From assembly GCF_011398925.1 (NCBI RefSeq), contig NZ_AP022842.1:3274001-3338000 (forward strand): DNA of 64,000 bases. The letters run 5' to 3'. The position numbers were made by a program, and so were the translations under genes. Positions 61,372 through 64,000 of the stretch are shown here, in pieces. Positions within the stretch are counted from its first letter, which is position 1; every line of letters starts with the position of its first letter. The notes under the pieces are model-generated. The model ran no database searches and was not told where the DNA came from. It was given only the letters and a program-made list of their open reading frames with translations. Origin of the DNA: Bacillus sp. KH172YL63. Its GTDB lineage: Bacteria > Bacillota > Bacilli > Bacillales > Bacillaceae_B.

Positions 61372-62574
61372 TTAATTCACAGCCTCTTCCTTTTTGGCAG
61401 TATCAAGGGCCTGAGCGAGATCATCCCAAATATCTTCCGGCGCCTCAAGTCCGACAGACAATCTTAACAATGTGTCACCGATTCCCATGTCAGCCCTTGC
61501 TTCCTCAGGCACGACAGCATGTGTCATCGTGGCAGGGTGCTGAATCAGCGTTTCCGCATCCCCTAAACTGACGGCAATCTTGATCATCTTCAAATCATCC
61601 ATCAGCTTCTGGGCATCTGCCTTCGTCCCTTTGATCGTAAAGGAAATCATGCCGCCGGGCTTCTTCATCTGCTTTCTCATCACCCCATGCTGTGGATGGG
61701 TGACGTGTCCCGGATAAATGACCGTATCCACCGCAGGGTGTGCCGCCAGCAGACCGGCAATCCGCTCTGCACTTTCACAATGACGATCCATTCTGACCGC
61801 AAGCGTCTTCAATCCCCTCAATAACAGCCATGCATCGAACGGGGAGATGATCCCGCCGATATCCTTCTGGGTCGTCATCCGGATCTCAGCCATCTTCTCA
61901 TGAGACCCGACGATTAGTCCGGCCACAACGTCACCGTGCCCGCCGATATATTTCGTCGCACTGTGGATGACGATATCGCAGCCAAGCTCCAGTGGCCGCT
62001 GCAGATACGGAGAACAGAATGTATTATCAACCACGACAGGGATTCCTTTTTCCCTTGCCACTTTCACGACCAATTCGAGATCGATCAGCTGCATCGTTGG
62101 ATTGATCGGTGTTTCAACATAAATGCAGGTTGTGCGGTCGTTGATTTTCCCCCGGATCTCTTCCTCTGAGTCCATGGCAGAGAAATCGTGGCTGATCTCG
62201 AATTTCTCTTCAAGAAGCCCGAGCAACCCGAACGTACATCCATATACCCCTTGTGAACAGAGGATGTGATCCCCTGATTTCGTCAATGAAAACAACACGG
62301 CAGAAACCGCCGCCATCCCGGAACCGAACGCAAGCGCAGCCTCGCCGCCCTCTAACGACGCCATCCGCTCCTCCAAAATCGCTACGGTCGGATTCCCGAG
62401 CCTCGAATAAATATATCCCTCTTCTTCACCTGCGAACCGATTTTCCCCTTGCTTCGCATTGGCGAACGTATACGTAGACGTCTGGTATAACGGGGGTGCT
62501 AAACTATCAAAATGCTGAGACGATTGATACCCCTCATGAATGACCCTTGTTTCAAAGCGCTTCTCTTCTTTCAT
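61372..62574 (-). CDS. Methionine gamma-lyase-like PLP enzyme
   Basis: A 400-aa Cys/Met-metabolism PLP enzyme. The key residues are Tyr in YIYSRLGNPT, Tyr and Cys in QGVYGCTFGLL (the Cys is typical of methionine gamma-lyases), PLP Asp in VVVDNTFCSPYLQ and Lys in IHSATKYIGGHGD. It probably splits methionine to methanethiol, 2-oxobutyrate and ammonia, but cystathionine gamma-lyase or synthase activity cannot be excluded. GGGAGG precedes ATG. No S-box leader is seen upstream. Confidence 0.88.
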   Translation of the reverse strand: MKEEKRFETRVIHEGYQSSQHFDSLAPPLYQTSTYTFANAKQGENRFAGEEEGYIYSRLGNPTVAILEERMASLEGGEAALAFGSGMAAVSAVLFSLTKSGDHILCSQGVYGCTFGLLGLLEEKFEISHDFSAMDSEEEIRGKINDRTTCIYVETPINPTMQLIDLELVVKVAREKGIPVVVDNTFCSPYLQRPLELGCDIVIHSATKYIGGHGDVVAGLIVGSHEKMAEIRMTTQKDIGGIISPFDAWLLLRGLKTLAVRMDRHCESAERIAGLLAAHPAVDTVIYPGHVTHPQHGVMRKQMKKPGGMISFTIKGTKADAQKLMDDLKMIKIAVSLGDAETLIQHPATMTHAVVPEEARADMGIGDTLLRLSVGLEAPEDIWDDLAQALDTAKKEEAVN

Positions 62575-62848
62575 CCAGTATTCCTCCCAGTAATCCCTCT
62601 AAGTCTGACTTTCTACTATTCTAGAATATGATAATTGGACGAAAAAAGAAAGCGGTTACATTAACGTGGTAAAGGAAATGGGCTTATCGTTGGTGGATGG
62701 GACCTGGGCTAATCTACATTAAAAATCATCATTATTTAAAGATTTTTTGATAAAAACCTCCGCTTCACGCTTACAAAAGCCGAATCCTGACTTCAGAAGG
62801 CTTCTCAACGGGTGTCAAACCGTTAATAATTTGTCCTCCCCGACTTTT

Positions 62849-62973
62849 ATGAGCCGGTTTGCCAAAGTTATGAGCTGCTTTTTCAATTTATGAGCTCGTT
62901 CCAGAAAATATGAGCCGGTTTTCTGTTATATGAGCTGACATCACGGGAATATGATCTTTGTGTCGAAAAATCG
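62849..62973. repeat. ATGAGC array at the ytrP side
   Basis: ATGAGC at 62849, 62870, 62890, 62910 and 62930, then ATGATC at 62951: spacings 21, 20, 20, 20, 21, the same as the array at 38178. The end module reads TGTGTCGAAAAATCGCTACG. The rest of 62575-63091 shows no gene. Confidence 0.85.
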
Positions 62974-63059
62974 CTACGTATCTTTTTGCACGCATTTTTC
63001 TTTTCCTGAGCAAGTTCCAAGAAATCACCCCTCCCCACCCAACAAAAACCAAACAAAAA

Positions 63060-63087
63060 AACAGGAAGGCCCACACACCCTCCTGTT
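63060..63087 (-). terminator. Terminator of ytrP
   Basis: AACAGGA pairs with TCCTGTT (7 bp), followed by TTTTTTG on the minus strand; it overlaps the end region of the diguanylate-cyclase-like gene. Confidence 0.65.
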
Positions 63088-63091
63088 CCCA

Positions 63092-64000
63092 CTACACCAA
63101 TTCCCCTCCGCAATCGTTTGCAACCTGATTTTTACCATTGTTCTTCGCATGGTACAAAGCTTCGTCTGCATTCTTCACCAGTTCTTTTACCGATCGTGGA
63201 CACTCATCGTCATCTACCCTCCATGTGGATAAGCCGCATGAAAGAGTGACGGCCGGCTTGGTTTTGGCAGGGATGTCGGTGATGATGCGCCGGGCGATGT
63301 CCATCCCTTCTTCAAGGTCGATGGATGGAAGATAGACGGCGAGTTCTTCCCCGCCCCATCTTGCCACGAATCCGTGGTGGCTGACGATGCCTTTGATCAG
63401 ATTGGAGACCGAGATGATCACTTCATCTCCGACTTGATGGCCGTAGTTGTCATTGATCAATTTGAAGTCATCGATATCGATCAGCATAAACGTGCCGGCT
63501 TCGTCTTTATTCATCGACGACTCCATTTCCTCATCAAGATAATTCCTTGCAAACAGCTTCGTCATATGATCGGTGATGACCATCTGCTCCAGCTTTTCAC
63601 GGAGTGTGGCATTGGTGATCGCAAGGGTGGAGTGATGGATGAACGACTGCAGCAGCTTATACATGTCGAATGAGAACATATACGGCTCTTCATGGAGCAC
63701 GATACAAAAACCGATAAGGCTTTCATTCTGGACCATCGGAACGGCCATGATCGAAGGGAATTCGATCCCTTCCTCAAACCGGTCGCTGACATCCCCGAGG
63801 AAGATCGCATCCTTCTCCTTCTCGATCCGCTTCCTCACATATGCAATATACTTGGCCCCGCTTTTCTCGAAAAAGATCGGGGAGCTTTCTTTCAACGTGC
63901 GGCATTCCCCTTTATCAAGAAAAACAAACCCGATCGCAGACGCCTGGAAGGAACGTTGAATCTGGTTCTTCAGGAACATGACCGTTTCTGACAAACGAAG
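63092..64000 (-). CDS. ytrP: GAF-GGDEF protein YtrP (partial)
   Basis: The frame is open at the right edge, so only the C-terminal ~303 residues are seen. A GAF-like domain (SFQASAIGFVFLDKGECRTL... ENESLIGFCIVLHEEPYMF) is followed by a GGDEF domain: TDHMTKLFARNYLDEEM... ADIDDFK-type LIDIDDFKLINDNYGH and the active-site loop RWGGEELAVYLP. GGEEL is compatible with cyclic-di-GMP synthesis; no RxxD inhibitory site precedes it. It follows ytsP-like neighbours as in B. subtilis, whose YtrP is a GAF/GGDEF protein. Confidence 0.9.
   Translation of the reverse strand, partial: LRLSETVMFLKNQIQRSFQASAIGFVFLDKGECRTLKESSPIFFEKSGAKYIAYVRKRIEKEKDAIFLGDVSDRFEEGIEFPSIMAVPMVQNESLIGFCIVLHEEPYMFSFDMYKLLQSFIHHSTLAITNATLREKLEQMVITDHMTKLFARNYLDEEMESSMNKDEAGTFMLIDIDDFKLINDNYGHQVGDEVIISVSNLIKGIVSHHGFVARWGGEELAVYLPSIDLEEGMDIARRIITDIPAKTKPAVTLSCGLSTWRVDDDECPRSVKELVKNADEALYHAKNNGKNQVANDCGGELV

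Noticed and set aside
62575..62700. SAM-I (S-box) leader before the methionine gamma-lyase-like gene
   Set aside because: No S-box core motifs or terminator were seen in the short upstream region.

Overview
The window looks like a piece of a Bacillaceae chromosome (low-to-middle GC, strong GGAGG ribosome sites, an alpha/beta SASP gene with a sigma-G-like promoter, GerW/YtfJ, EzrA, RefZ, a CcpA cre box and a T-box leader). From about 32.5 kb to the right edge the gene order follows the Bacillus subtilis block argH-argG...ackA-ytxK-tpx-ytfJ-ytfI-yteJ-sppA-ppnK...ytcJ-ytcI-sspA-thiI-iscS(nifZ)-brnQ(braB)-ezrA-hisJ-refZ(yttP)-ytsP-ytrP, with local insertions. Protein style and intergenic repeats suggest a Rossellomorea-like or marine Bacillus-like species, but the species cannot be fixed from sequence alone. 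No tRNA, rRNA, prophage, IS transposase or CRISPR array was seen.

The left half (0.4-32 kb) is accessory. It holds small stress and unknown genes, a GNAT acetyltransferase, an EamA transporter, small membrane proteins, and a complete lnrJKLMN-type two-component plus ABC-2 exporter locus (7-12.4 kb; linearmycin/polyene resistance type). Next come a Crp/Fnr regulator, a run of small DUF genes (14-16.3 kb), an aldo/keto reductase with a GntR/UTRA regulator, Nudix and CPBP-protease genes, and a type-2 (HAGH) isoleucyl-tRNA synthetase behind an Ile T-box. The stretch ends with a divergent TetR / MMPL-RND / LxxG-repeat-protein efflux locus with a clustered operator, and a zeta-toxin-like kinase with a small downstream partner.

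The right half is core metabolism and cell biology: arginine synthesis (argGH with promoter and likely ARG boxes), overflow acetate metabolism (ackA with a consensus cre about 57 bp upstream of the predicted start), thiol peroxidase, NAD kinase, signal peptide peptidase, tRNA thiolation (iscS-thiI, overlapping ORFs), branched-chain amino acid uptake, division control (ezrA, refZ), histidine synthesis (hisJ) and Met-sulfoxide repair.

The most unusual content is intergenic. Four gaps between minus-strand genes carry precisely phased, degenerate keyword arrays: twelve units at exactly 25 bp (20209-20508); ATGAGC units at 20/21 bp in three places (37.87, 38.18 and 62.85 kb), with an identical 21-20-20-20-21 spacing in two of them and a shared GTCGAAAAATC end module; and (A/T)TGCGTC units at 20/21 bp (42903-43118). 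Two of the ATGAGC arrays sit in an approximately 305-bp tandem duplication. Two further structured dispersed repeats (16284-16411, 60181-60306) and a 17-bp promoter-like sequence repeated exactly three times complete the picture. These arrays are the best candidates for something undescribed.
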